From positions 4,898,001 through 4,962,000 of the forward strand of contig NZ_CP011533.1 in assembly GCF_001704275.1 (NCBI RefSeq): a stretch of 64,000 nucleotides of DNA. Direction: 5' to 3'. This stretch comes from Streptomyces noursei ATCC 11455 (lineage in GTDB: Bacteria; Actinomycetota; Actinomycetes; Streptomycetales; Streptomycetaceae). Positions 52,064 through 60,599 of this stretch are shown one piece after another (position 1 is the stretch's first letter; every line of letters begins with the position of its first letter). Position numbers and translations under genes: made by a program. The notes under the pieces were generated by a model. That model ran no database searches. It was not told where the DNA came from and saw only the letters and a list, made by a program, of their open reading frames with translations.

Positions 52064-52801
52064 TCAGCCGCCCGTCGTCCCGACGCGGATCCCCCCGTTG
52101 CTGGTGTTCAGATCGAGCCGGTACCGCCCGGCCGGGTCGTTGTGGACGCCGATCTTCTTCGCGCCGTTGTCGGTCTCCGCGGACACCTGGTACCGGGCGT
52201 CCGGCACGGTGACCGTGACCGCGCCGTTGGTCGTCCTCGCCCGGACGTCCTGCGGCTTCGTCGTGGTGAGGTCGATCGCGCCGTTGGAGGTCTCGGCCTT
52301 GATGCCGGTGCCCGCCAGGCCCTTGCCGGTGATCGCGCCGTCGGAGGTGTGCACGTCCACCGCGCCGGACACCCCGTCCAGGTCGATCTCCCCGTTGCTG
52401 GTGGTCAACCGCACGGAGGCCACCTTGGACAGGTTCACCGCGCCGTTGGTGGTCTCGCCGGTCACCGGGACCGTGCCGGGCAGGTCCACGGTGTAGGTCA
52501 CCGAGCACTCGTCGCCGCAGCCGCCGAGCACCAGGGTCCCGCCCTCGACCCGGTGCGAGGGACCCGTCGGCCGGTCGCCCCGGTAGGTGACCTTGCGGTG
52601 CACGCTCACCGCGTCGCCGCCCTGGCCGCCGCGCACCGTCACGCCGCCGTTGGACGTGTCCACCCGCACCGACGTGATCTTCTGCGACACCGTGGCGTCG
52701 TCGGAGAAGGTCTCGCCGACCACCAGCCCGCACGCGCCGAGGCCCAGTACCCCGGCCCCGGCCAGTGCCACGGCCCCGACGAAGCGGACGTGCCTGCGCA
52801 T
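52064..52801 (-). CDS. DUF4097 lipoprotein with beta-solenoid repeats
   Basis: 245 residues. Lipobox GLGACGL (Cys24) after a signal sequence. The rest is a repetitive beta-structure with turn motifs TSNGGV, TTNGAV, TSNGEI, TSDGAI, TSNGAI, TTNGAV and TSNGGI roughly every 17-25 residues, the pattern of DUF4097/DUF2807 adhesin-like domains. Expected location is the outer face of the membrane. Function is unknown; related genes often sit beside envelope-stress regulators. It is divergent from the DUF1876 gene. Confidence 0.82.
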   Translation of the reverse strand: MRRHVRFVGAVALAGAGVLGLGACGLVVGETFSDDATVSQKITSVRVDTSNGGVTVRGGQGGDAVSVHRKVTYRGDRPTGPSHRVEGGTLVLGGCGDECSVTYTVDLPGTVPVTGETTNGAVNLSKVASVRLTTSNGEIDLDGVSGAVDVHTSDGAITGKGLAGTGIKAETSNGAIDLTTTKPQDVRARTTNGAVTVTVPDARYQVSAETDNGAKKIGVHNDPAGRYRLDLNTSNGGIRVGTTGG

Positions 52802-53054
52802 GAAATCCCCCTGGAATCCGGTCTGTTCACGGCTCCGGGAAGGTGCCCGTCGCCCCGTGGTCCGGGCCCGTGCCGCGGCCTGCCGGCCGCCCGCTCCGGG
52901 CCCACGGCCACCGACTCTAGGGGCCCGGACACCCGCCGGACCATGGGGCTAACCCCCGGGTCCGGTGGGGGAGCGCCTCCGGGTGCGGCCCCTGGGCGCC
53001 GGTGCGAGGCTGAGTGGTGGGGGACTGTTCCCCTGCGGTGTGAGGAGGCTTCCG

Positions 53055-53339
53055 GTGACCGGCACGGGTGAGCGTACGAAGACGTGGAACACCGAGATCA
53101 GCATCGTCGAGACCGGCAGCGAGGTGAAGGCCGAGGCCCGGCTGCGCGGCAAGGAGGGCGGACAGATCGTCGGCGCAGGAACCGCCAGGTGCAATCCGAC
53201 GGACGAGAACGTCCCCGCCATCGGGGACGAGTTGGCGGTGGCACGGGCGCTGTCGGATCTCAGCCATCAGCTGCTCAGCCGCGCCGCACACGACATCGAG
53301 GTGCGCACCGCGCGCCCCGTAGAGCGGCTGCACGCCTGA
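53055..53339 (+). CDS. DUF1876 (dsRBD-like) protein
   Basis: 94 residues from a GTG at 53055 with GAGGAGG upstream. Single DUF1876 domain: KTWNTEISIVETGSEVKAEARL, ARCNPTDENVPAIGDELAVARALSDLSHQLL. The fold resembles a double-stranded RNA-binding domain, but RNA binding is not shown. Such genes are frequent, multicopy and often stress-related in actinobacteria. Monocistronic, with a shared convergent terminator. Confidence 0.87.
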   Translation: MTGTGERTKTWNTEISIVETGSEVKAEARLRGKEGGQIVGAGTARCNPTDENVPAIGDELAVARALSDLSHQLLSRAAHDIEVRTARPVERLHA

Positions 53340-53355
53340 GGGGACGGCGATACCG

Positions 53356-53389
53356 CGCCCGGGCGGGCCGGTCGCCGTCCGCCCGGGCG
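53356..53389. terminator. bidirectional terminator
   Basis: Perfect 11-bp stem CGCCCGGGCGG (53356-53366) with 53379-53389 between the convergent DUF1876 and LCP genes. Confidence 0.72.
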
Positions 53390-53399
53390 TCCGCGTGCG

Positions 53400-54881
53400 T
53401 CAGCCGGCCTTCGCCGAGAAGTCCGGACCGACCGTGAGCGTCACCGCACCCGGCACGGCCTGCGCCGACTCCTTCGTCTTGGTGCCGGGCAGCCGTCCGG
53501 CGAGCACCTCGGCCTGGGTCTTGAGGCCGGGCGGGTAGCTGACCGTGGTCGTGTCGGTGCTCGGGCCGTTGTCGGTGAAGACGACGGTGAAGCCGAGCTG
53601 CCGCAGCTTCTGGGCGACGTCCGCGGCGAGGCCCTTGGTGACGGTGCCGTTGAGCACCCGCACCCGGACGGAGCGTGCGGTCACCGGGTTCTTCTGGGCG
53701 TCGGCGAACTTCTGCTTCCCGGCGGCGCCGATCTCCCGGTCGTGGGCGAGGTCGCCGAACAGCTCGGCGGCCTGCGGATACTGCCAGACCACGTTGGCCT
53801 TGTCGGTGGGGACGTCCGCCTCACGCGGATAGGTGGGGACGGTGAGGAAGGTGAGGCGGTCGGAGGGGATGTCCTTGACCGTCGAGGCAAGGCTGGTGAG
53901 CGCGTTGATGCTGTCCAGGCCCGTGTCGGTGGTCAGCGACTTGGTCGCCGAGTCGAGGAAGCCGTAGAGAGCGGTGGGGCTGGTCAGTTTCTCCTGCGCC
54001 TTCTTGCCCAGCGCCTTCATGAACTCCTGCTGGCGGCCGATCCGGCCGAGGTCGGAGCCGTCGCCGACGCTGTAGCGGGTGCGGACGTAGCCGAGCGCCT
54101 TCTCGTCCTGGATGTTCTGGCAGCCGGCCTCCAGGTCGAGGTGGGCCTTCTTGTCGTGGATGGCGTGCTTGGGGCAGACCTCGATGCCGCCGAGCGCGTT
54201 GACCATGCCCTTGAAGCCCTGGAAGTCGACCGAGACGAAGTGGTCGATGCGCAGCCCGGTGTTCTTCTCGACGGTCTTGATGCTGCACGCCGCCGCCTTG
54301 GCGACGTCTCCGCTGAGGCCACCGATGGTGTACGCCTCGTTGATCTTGAAGTGGTGCGGGGCGGACTGCGTGCCGTCGCCCTTGTCGCACGCGGGGATCG
54401 GCACCCAGGAGTCGCGCGGGAAGGACACCGCGGTGGCCCATTTGTGGTCGGCGGAGATGTGCAGCACCATCAGCGTGTCCGACTGCATGGTGGTCAGGCC
54501 GCTGCCGTACTTCCCGCCGGTGCCGGCCCGGCTGTCGGAGCCGACGACCAGGATGTTCTTGGAGCCGGGGCTGAGGTTGACCGGCCGGTCGCCGCCCAGT
54601 TCGCTGTTCACGTCCGCGCCGTGGATGTTGCCGTTGAGGTGCTGGTACACCCACACGCCGGTCCCGGCCGTGCCCAGCAGGAGCACGCCGACCACCCCGC
54701 CGGTCCAGGCCACGATCCGGCCGCGCCGGGTCATCCGGGTCTTCCCGGGCTTGCCGGAACCGCCGGCCCGCCGCCGCTCGGCGCGGCCGCCCGTGGCACG
54801 CTCGCCGCTTTCCTCCGCCGGACCCCGGCCGTTCCCGTTGCCCCGCCGGGCCGCCTGCCTGTGCGTCGTCCTGTCATGCAC
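53400..54881 (-). CDS. LytR-CpsA-Psr (LCP) family wall-polymer ligase
   Basis: 493 residues from a GTG at 54881 (AAGGG 8 bases upstream). A basic cytoplasmic tail (~1-50), one membrane helix (~55-78), the LCP domain (~105-290) with GSDSRAG, SDTLMVLHI, SFPRDSWV and TRYSVGDGSDLGRIGRQQ, which hold the catalytic Asp/Arg residues, and a C-terminal LytR_C domain (~390-490; VRVLNGTVTKGLA). LCP enzymes transfer polyprenyl-linked teichoic-acid-like polymers to peptidoglycan outside the membrane. It lies downstream of a small gene that has a BlaI-like operator. Confidence 0.93.
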   Translation of the reverse strand: MHDRTTHRQAARRGNGNGRGPAEESGERATGGRAERRRAGGSGKPGKTRMTRRGRIVAWTGGVVGVLLLGTAGTGVWVYQHLNGNIHGADVNSELGGDRPVNLSPGSKNILVVGSDSRAGTGGKYGSGLTTMQSDTLMVLHISADHKWATAVSFPRDSWVPIPACDKGDGTQSAPHHFKINEAYTIGGLSGDVAKAAACSIKTVEKNTGLRIDHFVSVDFQGFKGMVNALGGIEVCPKHAIHDKKAHLDLEAGCQNIQDEKALGYVRTRYSVGDGSDLGRIGRQQEFMKALGKKAQEKLTSPTALYGFLDSATKSLTTDTGLDSINALTSLASTVKDIPSDRLTFLTVPTYPREADVPTDKANVVWQYPQAAELFGDLAHDREIGAAGKQKFADAQKNPVTARSVRVRVLNGTVTKGLAADVAQKLRQLGFTVVFTDNGPSTDTTTVSYPPGLKTQAEVLAGRLPGTKTKESAQAVPGAVTLTVGPDFSAKAG

Positions 54882-55013
54882 GCCGATGGCCCTTCTGGTC
54901 CTTCTGGAGCTGGTCTTGCTGGGTGGAGGTGTGCGCGGTCACGGGGGAGGGCGCGGTGCCGGCGGGCGGCGGGGCCGGCCGGGGGCCGCGGGGCGGCGGC
55001 CCGCACCGGTGGG

Positions 55014-55262
55014 TCAGATGCCCTCGGTGGGCAGCAGCCGTACGGATTCCGGGTCGTAGCGGAGCCACTGGGGACGGCTGCCGCCGGCGACGGTGCGCAG
55101 CAGGCACCACTGGTCGCCTGCGCCGTCCGTCCACCAGGCACTGATCCGGCCCAATTCCCAGGCGCCGTCCGGATATTGGACCTCTACCGGTTGGTAGACC
55201 CATCGCACCTCCGCCTCTGGAGGCGGGTTGTCCCAGGTCAGGGGTCCGCACCTCGTCGCCAT
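55014..55262 (-). CDS. small conserved-type hypothetical protein
   Basis: 82 residues, ATG at 55262 with a GGAGGGGGAG ribosome site. No signal peptide. Trp-rich composition (VRWVYQPVEVQYPDGAWELGRISAWWTDGAG) and beta-strand pattern suggest a compact SH3-like or Tudor-like fold, which is inference. It starts 50 bp downstream of the strongest BlaI-type operator and precedes the LCP gene on the same strand (132-bp gap). No family recognised. Confidence 0.78.
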   Translation of the reverse strand: MATRCGPLTWDNPPPEAEVRWVYQPVEVQYPDGAWELGRISAWWTDGAGDQWCLLRTVAGGSRPQWLRYDPESVRLLPTEGI

Positions 55263-55311
55263 CTCCCCCTCCGGCAGCGCCCGTTGCGCATGTCAGCCGC
55301 AACCCTACCGG

Positions 55312-55337
55312 CAACTTCTACAACGCTGTAGAAGTTG
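55312..55337. promoter_or_regulatory. BlaI/MecI-type operator 1
   Basis: CAACTTCTACA-N4-TGTAGAAGTTG, a perfect 11-bp dyad with the TACA/TGTA core of BlaI-family operators. It lies 50 bp upstream of the 82-residue gene (and possibly the LCP gene) and is the longest of three sites with the same CTACA-N4-TGTAG core. Confidence 0.75.
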
Positions 55338-55408
55338 TTTGGTGTGCACCGGATCACAAAAAGATATCCGCCGCGTGGCGAGCTGGAGAGTCCGGGATCA
55401 GTGTGCCC

Positions 55409-56374
55409 TCACCACGGCGTCGCTGCCTTCAGAACGAGGAACAGAGCGACCGATGCGTTCAGTGCGGAGAGCGCGGAGGCCGCCGTGCCGGCCGCCGCGA
55501 CCAGCGCGGCCAGCCCCGCCGGGGTCAGCGCCGGCGGCCAGGTGCGCGCCGACGGCACCGGACCGAGCAGCGCCGCCACCCGCCGTGGCACCGGCCCCGG
55601 TTCGGGCGAGGCGAACTGCACCGCTCCCGGGTACGGCGCGGGCCGCGAGATCAGCGCGGCCTTCCCCACCGCCCGGGCGGTCAGCCGCCGGTCGCCCACC
55701 GCCCGTGCCGCCTCCTCGTCCGCCCACCGCTCGGCGCTGAAGGCGACCGCCGAACGCAGCGGCAGCAGCAGTGGGTTGACGCACCCGGCCAGCCGGACGG
55801 CGAGCAGATAGCGGTGGTGACGACAGTGCAGATGCGCGCGCTCGTGGGCCAGCAGGGCGCGCCGCTCGTCGCCGTCCAGGCTGCCCAACATGCCCCGGGA
55901 GACCGCGATCCGGCCGGGCCGGGCCGGCCGACCAGGCCGCGCGGGGGTGCCGGGCACCGCGTAGGCGTACGGGGCGTCGTCCGGCAGCACCGCCGGATCG
56001 GCGCCGGACGGCAGGACGTCCAGCGCGCGGTGGGCCCGCTCCCGGATCCGGTGGGCGCGGCGCAGCGCGGTGCCGCACACCACGAGGGCGGCGGACAGCA
56101 CGAGGATCGCCGCGATGCCGGCCACCTCGGCGTGGGGGACCGCGGCCCGTACCTCCGGGTCCGACCAGCCGTCCGGCAGCGGATTGCCGGGCAGTTGGGC
56201 CGTGCCGACGACCACCAGCAGCCCCAGGCAGAGCGTGCTGCACACGCCGAGGACCACGGCCAGCAGGGTCAACAGGCGGGTGGTGACCCGGGGATGGAGG
56301 TGCTGTTCCGCGAGCCGGGCGATCGGCAGGGCGGACAGCGGAAGGACGAGCGGCAGGAAGACGAAGACGCCCAC
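55409..56374 (-). CDS. M56-family membrane metallopeptidase (BlaR1-like without sensor domain)
   Basis: 321 residues from a GTG at 56374 with GGAGGG upstream, 3 bp after the BlaI stop. Four hydrophobic helices surround a gluzincin site: LLAHERAHLHCRHH contains HERAH (HExxH), and a later Glu lies in AERWADEEAARAVG. The penicillin-binding sensor domain of BlaR1/MecR1 is absent, so the signal must be perceived by the membrane part or another protein. By analogy with BlaR1 it would trigger loss of BlaI repression. Encoded in one operon with the repressor. Confidence 0.87.
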   Translation of the reverse strand: MGVFVFLPLVLPLSALPIARLAEQHLHPRVTTRLLTLLAVVLGVCSTLCLGLLVVVGTAQLPGNPLPDGWSDPEVRAAVPHAEVAGIAAILVLSAALVVCGTALRRAHRIRERAHRALDVLPSGADPAVLPDDAPYAYAVPGTPARPGRPARPGRIAVSRGMLGSLDGDERRALLAHERAHLHCRHHRYLLAVRLAGCVNPLLLPLRSAVAFSAERWADEEAARAVGDRRLTARAVGKAALISRPAPYPGAVQFASPEPGPVPRRVAALLGPVPSARTWPPALTPAGLAALVAAAGTAASALSALNASVALFLVLKAATPW

Positions 56375-56377
56375 CGG

Positions 56378-56854
56378 TCACCCTCCGCGCGCTTCGTCCG
56401 AGGCGTCCGCGCGGCCCGTACCGGGGGCCGGGTCCGGGGCGCCGTCGTCGTCGTCCTCGGCGCGGGCCAGAAGGCTGCGCAGCACTTCCTCGTCGTGCGC
56501 CGAGAGCGCGGAGACGAAGCTGGTCAGCACGGCGTCCCGGTCCGGTTCGCTGTCCAGGACGCGGCGCATCCGCAGCGCGGCGAGCCCGGCCTCGTCGGCC
56601 GCGGGGGTCCATGCGTAGGCCCGGCCGGCGCGTTCCCGGGTGACCGCCCCCTTGGCGTGCAGCCGGGACAGGATCGTCATCACCGTGGTGTAGGCGAGAT
56701 CGTCGCCGAGGCGCTCCTGGACCCAGGCGGCGGTGGCCGGTCCGGGCGCGTGGTGCAGTGCGGCCAGCACCTGGGCCTCCAACTGGCCCTGTCCGCGTCG
56801 GGCCCGCTCCCGCCCGCTTCCGCCGAGGGCCTTGCCGAAGGGTGTTCCGCCCAT
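56378..56854 (-). CDS. BlaI/MecI/CopY-family transcriptional repressor
   Basis: 158 residues from the ATG at 56854 with GGAGGCG upstream. The N-terminal ~80 residues hold the BlaI winged helix, including the signature [23 protein letters not shown]; the rest is a dimerisation region and a Gly/Asp-rich tail. BlaI dimers bind TACA/TGTA dyads and are inactivated by proteolysis. An operator with this core lies in its own upstream region (56985-56998), so autoregulation is likely. It forms an operon with the M56 gene. Confidence 0.92.
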   Translation of the reverse strand: MGGTPFGKALGGSGRERARRGQGQLEAQVLAALHHAPGPATAAWVQERLGDDLAYTTVMTILSRLHAKGAVTRERAGRAYAWTPAADEAGLAALRMRRVLDSEPDRDAVLTSFVSALSAHDEEVLRSLLARAEDDDDGAPDPAPGTGRADASDEARGG

Positions 56855-56984
56855 GTCGTCGCCTCCCGTCGCGCCGGGCGCCCCACGGGCGGGGACGCCG
56901 GGGCATTTTACGGCGGCGACCGCCGCGGCCTCCGGGCCGTCCGGCGGGTTGCACCCGTCGGCGTCGCTCACCGACGGCTTCCTT

Positions 56985-56998
56985 CTACACTCCTGTAG
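56985..56998. promoter_or_regulatory. BlaI/MecI-type operator 2
   Basis: CTACA-CTCC-TGTAG in the divergent gap between blaI (131 bp to its start) and terD (77 bp to its start). The same core and spacer length as operators 1 and 3. Confidence 0.72.
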
Positions 56999-57074
56999 TT
57001 TTTCCGCCGGGTACCAGTTCACCGCCGGAGACGGTCCACGGCAACCGGCACCGGCCACCACCTGGAGGGAAGCC

Positions 57075-57650
57075 ATGGGAGTCTCGCTGGCCAAGGGCGG
57101 CAACGTCTCGCTGACGAAGGAGGCACCCGGTCTGACCGCGGTCTCGATCGGCCTCGGCTGGGACGTGCGGACGACCACCGGCGCCGACTACGACCTCGAC
57201 GCCAGCGCGCTGCTGTGCACCGACACCGGCAAGGTCGCCTCCGACCAGCACTTCGTCTTCTACAACAACCTCACCAGCCCGGACGGCTCGGTGCGGCACA
57301 CCGGCGACAACCTGACCGGTGCGGGCGACGGCGACGACGAGACCGTCGACGTCACGCTGGACGGCGTCCCGGCCGAGATCACGAAGATCGTCTTCCCGGT
57401 CTCCATCCACGACGCGCAGAGCCGCGGCCAGAACTTCGGTCAGGTGCGCAACGCCTACATCCGCGTCGTCAACCAGCAGGGCGGCGCCGAACTGGCCCGC
57501 TACGACCTGACGGAGGACGCCTCGACCGAGACCGCGATGGTCTTCGGCGAGCTCTACCGGCACAACGGGGAGTGGAAGTTCCGCGCCGTGGGCCAGGGGT
57601 ACGCCTCCGGGCTGGCGGGCATCGCGGCGGACTTCGGCGTCAACGTCTGA
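57075..57650 (+). CDS. terD: TerD-family calcium-binding stress protein
   Basis: 191 residues, ATG at 57075 with GGAGGGA upstream. Canonical TerD domain: [57 protein letters not shown]-like [22 protein letters not shown] and a C-terminal [12 protein letters not shown]. Calcium is bound by clustered Asp residues between jellyroll-like sheets. TerD proteins support tellurite resistance and envelope or developmental stress tolerance. It diverges from the BlaI operon across operator 2. Confidence 0.95.
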   Translation: MGVSLAKGGNVSLTKEAPGLTAVSIGLGWDVRTTTGADYDLDASALLCTDTGKVASDQHFVFYNNLTSPDGSVRHTGDNLTGAGDGDDETVDVTLDGVPAEITKIVFPVSIHDAQSRGQNFGQVRNAYIRVVNQQGGAELARYDLTEDASTETAMVFGELYRHNGEWKFRAVGQGYASGLAGIAADFGVNV

Positions 57651-57662
57651 CGCCCGCGCCCC

Positions 57663-57696
57663 GGGGGAGGCGGGGCGCCGCGGCCCCCGCTCCCCC
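57663..57696. terminator. imperfect hairpin between terD and terB
   Basis: A G-rich arm (57663-57675) and a C-rich arm (57684-57696) pair over 12 positions with one bulge between the convergent stop codons. Confidence 0.55.
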
Positions 57697-57713
57697 GCCC
57701 GCTCCGCCCGTGC

Positions 57714-58169
57714 TCAGACGTCGAACTCGGCCGGAGTGATCCCCAGCGCGAAGCACACCTCGCGCACCACGGCGCGCTCGGTCGGGTCGAAGTCGCCGTC
57801 CGCGCCGCCGATGACGATGCCGATCTGGACCACCGCCCGCGCCTCCACCGGCTTCTTCTTCACCTTCCCGATCTCCTGCATCAGCGCGACCTTGCCGAAG
57901 TCGAAGTCGGCGGCGAGCTTGTCCAGGCAGCCCTCGAAGCGGACCCGGAGGTCCTCGGCCGGGAAGTTCTGCAGCACCTCGTTGGTGGCGATCAGCTGCG
58001 CCACCCGTCGCCGCTCGGACGGGTCGACGACCCCGTCCGCGGCGGCCACCAGGGCGCACATCGCCATGCTCGCGTCGCGGAAGGCGCCGCTCTTGAGGTC
58101 GTTCTTCTTGGCGACGAGCTGGTTCTGCATCGTCTGCGCGGAGTCCTTGATCCGGTCCCACAGTGCCAC
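57714..58169 (-). CDS. terB: TerB-family tellurite resistance protein
   Basis: 151 residues from a GTG at 58169 with GAGGAGA upstream; the frame runs further but would cross operator 3. All-helical TerB domain with two metal-binding-like loops, AAADGVVDPSERRR and GGADGDFDPTERAVVREV, and FDFGKVALMQEIGKVKK between. TerB acts with TerC, TerD and VWA-type Ter proteins at the inner membrane face. It is convergent with terD, and its own promoter region holds operator 3. Confidence 0.92.
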   Translation of the reverse strand: MALWDRIKDSAQTMQNQLVAKKNDLKSGAFRDASMAMCALVAAADGVVDPSERRRVAQLIATNEVLQNFPAEDLRVRFEGCLDKLAADFDFGKVALMQEIGKVKKKPVEARAVVQIGIVIGGADGDFDPTERAVVREVCFALGITPAEFDV

Positions 58170-58259
58170 GTGAATCTCCTCGGCTGGTCGTGCGGTGAGC
58201 ATGCGGAGGGCGGGTCCTGGGCATGCTTCAGGCATGAGTTTGGTCATGCGGAAGTAAAA

Positions 58260-58275
58260 TCTACAGCCCTGTAGA
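58260..58275. promoter_or_regulatory. BlaI/MecI-type operator 3
   Basis: TCTACA-GCCC-TGTAGA in the divergent gap between terB (91 bp to its start) and the small membrane protein gene. The same core and spacer length as operators 1 and 2. Confidence 0.72.
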
Positions 58276-58433
58276 AGGTGTGCGGATGCCGCCCCCTGTC
58301 GTCATGGCCAGCTTTGGCGCGATATGCCCGCAGAGTGCGGAGTACGGTGGAGAAACCACCAGAGAGCGAAGAGTTTCCGAGATCGCCCGGGATGCCGGCA
58401 TACGGGACGCCCGGGAGTATGCGGGTGAGCGCC

Positions 58434-58658
58434 ATGCAGACCTTCTTGTCCGTGCTCGTGCTGCTGGCCCTGATCGCGATGGGCGTGCTGTTCCTCATCA
58501 GGGTCAACGCCCAGACGGTCGGTCGTCCCACCCCGCACCGGTACGCGCACATGAAGGAGTCGTTCCAGCAGCGGCTGCACAAGCACGCGCACGGTGCCGG
58601 CCCCGGGACGCGCACCACGGGACCGCCGCCTTCCCGGGAGCCGGGCGACGACCGGTGA
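58434..58658 (+). CDS. small single-pass membrane protein
   Basis: 74 residues if started at the ATG at 58434 (GGGTGAG upstream); an ATG at 58419 and a GTG at 58425 are in the same frame. One membrane helix at ~3-22 (FLSVLVLLALIAMGVLF) and a cytoplasmic tail with basic and His-rich stretches (HKHAHG). No family recognised. It is downstream of operator 3, which also faces terB, and 131 bp upstream of a DUF5994-like gene in the same direction. Confidence 0.66.
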   Translation: MQTFLSVLVLLALIAMGVLFLIRVNAQTVGRPTPHRYAHMKESFQQRLHKHAHGAGPGTRTTGPPPSREPGDDR

Positions 58659-58788
58659 GCACCCCGGCCACCGGCCCCGCCCGCCCGTCGCCCGACCACG
58701 GCCCCGCAACGACAGGCTCTCCCCGGCCCCTTCCGCCCCCGGCGCCCGCGGTCGTCGCGGTCGCCACCCGTTGCGTCAGGAGCGCCGT

Positions 58789-59226
58789 ATGACCACCGCC
58801 CCCGAGGGCCGCTCCCCGCGCCCCCGCTCCGCGCGGCACCACGCGCCACCGCCGGTGGCCCGGCTGGCCATCGCCCCGCACGGTGAGGTGGCCCGACGGA
58901 TCGACGGGGTGTGGTGGCCGCACTCCACCGACCTGGTCTCCGAACTCCCCGAACTGCTGGCCGCGTTGCCCTTCGACTGGCCGCGGATCACCCATGCCAC
59001 GGTGAACGGCCCCGGCTGGGCCGCGCTGCCCGGCCGGATCCTCGTCGCCGGCCACGTCGTCCGGCTGCGCCACACCGCCAACCGCCCCGGCCCCGACACC
59101 GTCTGCCTGGTCTCCGCCGGTCACGGCCGCTGGGACCTGCTGATCCTGCCGCCGGCGACCCCGGAGCCCGACGCGGTCCGGGCGATGGCGGAGATGGCGC
59201 GGACCGGGACGCCGACACCGGCCTGA
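58789..59226 (+). CDS. DUF5994-like protein
   Basis: 145 residues from the ATG at 58789 with CAGGAG upstream. The domain core is RRIDGVWWPHSTDLVSELPELLAAL followed by IDATH-free beta strands (RILVAGHVVRLRHT, WDLLILPPAT) that I associate with DUF5994, a Streptomyces-enriched family of unknown function. The N-terminal ~20 residues are Arg/Pro-rich and disordered. Soluble. It may share a message with the small membrane protein upstream. Confidence 0.76.
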   Translation: MTTAPEGRSPRPRSARHHAPPPVARLAIAPHGEVARRIDGVWWPHSTDLVSELPELLAALPFDWPRITHATVNGPGWAALPGRILVAGHVVRLRHTANRPGPDTVCLVSAGHGRWDLLILPPATPEPDAVRAMAEMARTGTPTPA

Positions 59227-59561
59227 CCGCGCGCTGACGCCACCTCACATGCCGCACGGCCGGCCGCGTCCGGCGCCGCACCGTCGAACACCGGCATACC
59301 CCGGGAGTCCGATGCGCGCATCCGCAGACCCCGCTCCACCGCCCCCGCAACGGCCCCGACCGGGCCGCTCGGCATGCCCCGATCTCCCCACGGCCTGGGG
59401 CTTTCCGGCTGCCGTTACGGCGGACGGGTGGTGTTCATCGGAAGAACGCCGATCCGGGGGCGTCGGTCCGTGAATCCTCCCATTGCGTACTCATCATAAG
59501 AAAACGCAACAGAAGGAACGCGTGGATCCCTCCCCGGGGTCCCCACCGAAAGTGAGGAATC
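59227..59561. other. 335-bp intergenic region
   Basis: No credible gene. An AT-richer segment at about 59480-59510 just before the next gene probably holds its promoter; I see no operator or strong hairpin. Confidence 0.5.
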
Positions 59562-60068
59562 ATGGCTGCGACCAAGGTCATGAAGTTCTGGGCGGCCTGC
59601 CTGGCCGTCCTCGGCAGACTGCTGGCATCACTGGGCGTCTCCCCCGCCGCGTCCGCGGCCCGCCGGGACGCCGCGCTCTACGAGCGGACCCTGGGCAGCG
59701 CCGCCCCGGGCACGGACGGCCCCGAGGCGCTGGACGGCGCCGAACCCGGTCACGATCCGGGACCACTGCCCCCTGCCGTGCAGGCGGCCAGGCCCTTCGT
59801 GCCCGCCGCGCGCCCCGCGCCCCGGTACGGCCAGGAGGGGTCCGTCCGCTGCCGGATCCCGCTGCCGATGCTGCCGCCCACCCTCAAGCAGCGCATCCGC
59901 GCCGAGGCCCACGGTGCCTCCCCCACCTCCCGCGTCGGCCGCATCACCGGTTCCCGGGCGCTCCGTGCCACGTCGTACGGCGCCGAGGCGTACTTCGCCA
60001 CCGCCCCGCTCTCCGCGGCCATTCCGGCGGCCCGTCGCCGCGAGCACACCACCGCCCGTGCCGCCTGA
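59562..60068 (+). CDS. small export-type protein, DUF6344-like
   Basis: 168 residues from the ATG at 59562 with GAGGAAT upstream. An N-terminal hydrophobic segment (VMKFWAACLAVLGRLLASLGVSPAASA) looks like a signal peptide or anchor. The rest is Ala/Arg/Pro-rich with a motif RCRIPLPMLPPTLKQRIRAEAHG and SRALRATSYGAEAYFA. The arrangement resembles Streptomyces DUF6344 proteins, whose function is unknown. Followed by about 1 kb without a clear gene. Confidence 0.68.
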   Translation: MAATKVMKFWAACLAVLGRLLASLGVSPAASAARRDAALYERTLGSAAPGTDGPEALDGAEPGHDPGPLPPAVQAARPFVPAARPAPRYGQEGSVRCRIPLPMLPPTLKQRIRAEAHGASPTSRVGRITGSRALRATSYGAEAYFATAPLSAAIPAARRREHTTARAA

Positions 60069-60430
60069 GCCGCCTCCGCGCGTCTGTGCGTCGACTTCAC
60101 GACGCATCGCACCGCCCGCTGCGGTACACCGGCGGCACCAGGTCGACCGACCCGCCGCACCCGTTCGCACCCGCCGGTACCGGCATCACCAGCAGGCGTC
60201 GGGACGCACACGACTGAGCACAGGAGCAGGCGCGGGAGCAGGGGTCGACGCAGGGCCTGAGCCAGGACCCGCGGCAGCATCCACGACAGCAGCACCTGAA
60301 GCGCTATCCGAAGCGGAATCCGACGCGGCGACCACGGCAGTTGCCGGGCGGCGCTCGTGCAGCACCCGCAGCGATACCGACCGCGACACCCACGGCGGCA
60401 GCCGCAGAAGCACTCGCAGCGGCACCCACG

Positions 60431-60479
60431 GCAGTACCGACAGCAGTACCCACAGAAATAGCCACGGCAGTACCCACAG
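60431..60479. repeat. 12-bp-period tandem repeat
   Basis: Three copies of GCAGTACC(C/G)ACAG start at 60431, 60443 and 60467, spacings that are multiples of 12. Flanking sequence continues the pattern loosely; in one plus frame it reads as PTAV units. Confidence 0.7.
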
Positions 60480-60585
60480 ACTTTGATGTGACGTTGCGTT
60501 CGACGTCGACGGGACGACGGGACGAGACCCGCCGGCCGGACACGAGAGGCCGCCGCAGGAACCGGTAGACGGCCGGAATCCGCGG

Positions 60586-60599
60586 GTTTCACGTGAAAC
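60586..60599. other. parS: parS site (ParB binding)
   Basis: Perfect GTTTCACGTGAAAC in the gene-poor region; the last site seen before the right edge, 10 kb from its nearest neighbour. Confidence 0.93.
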
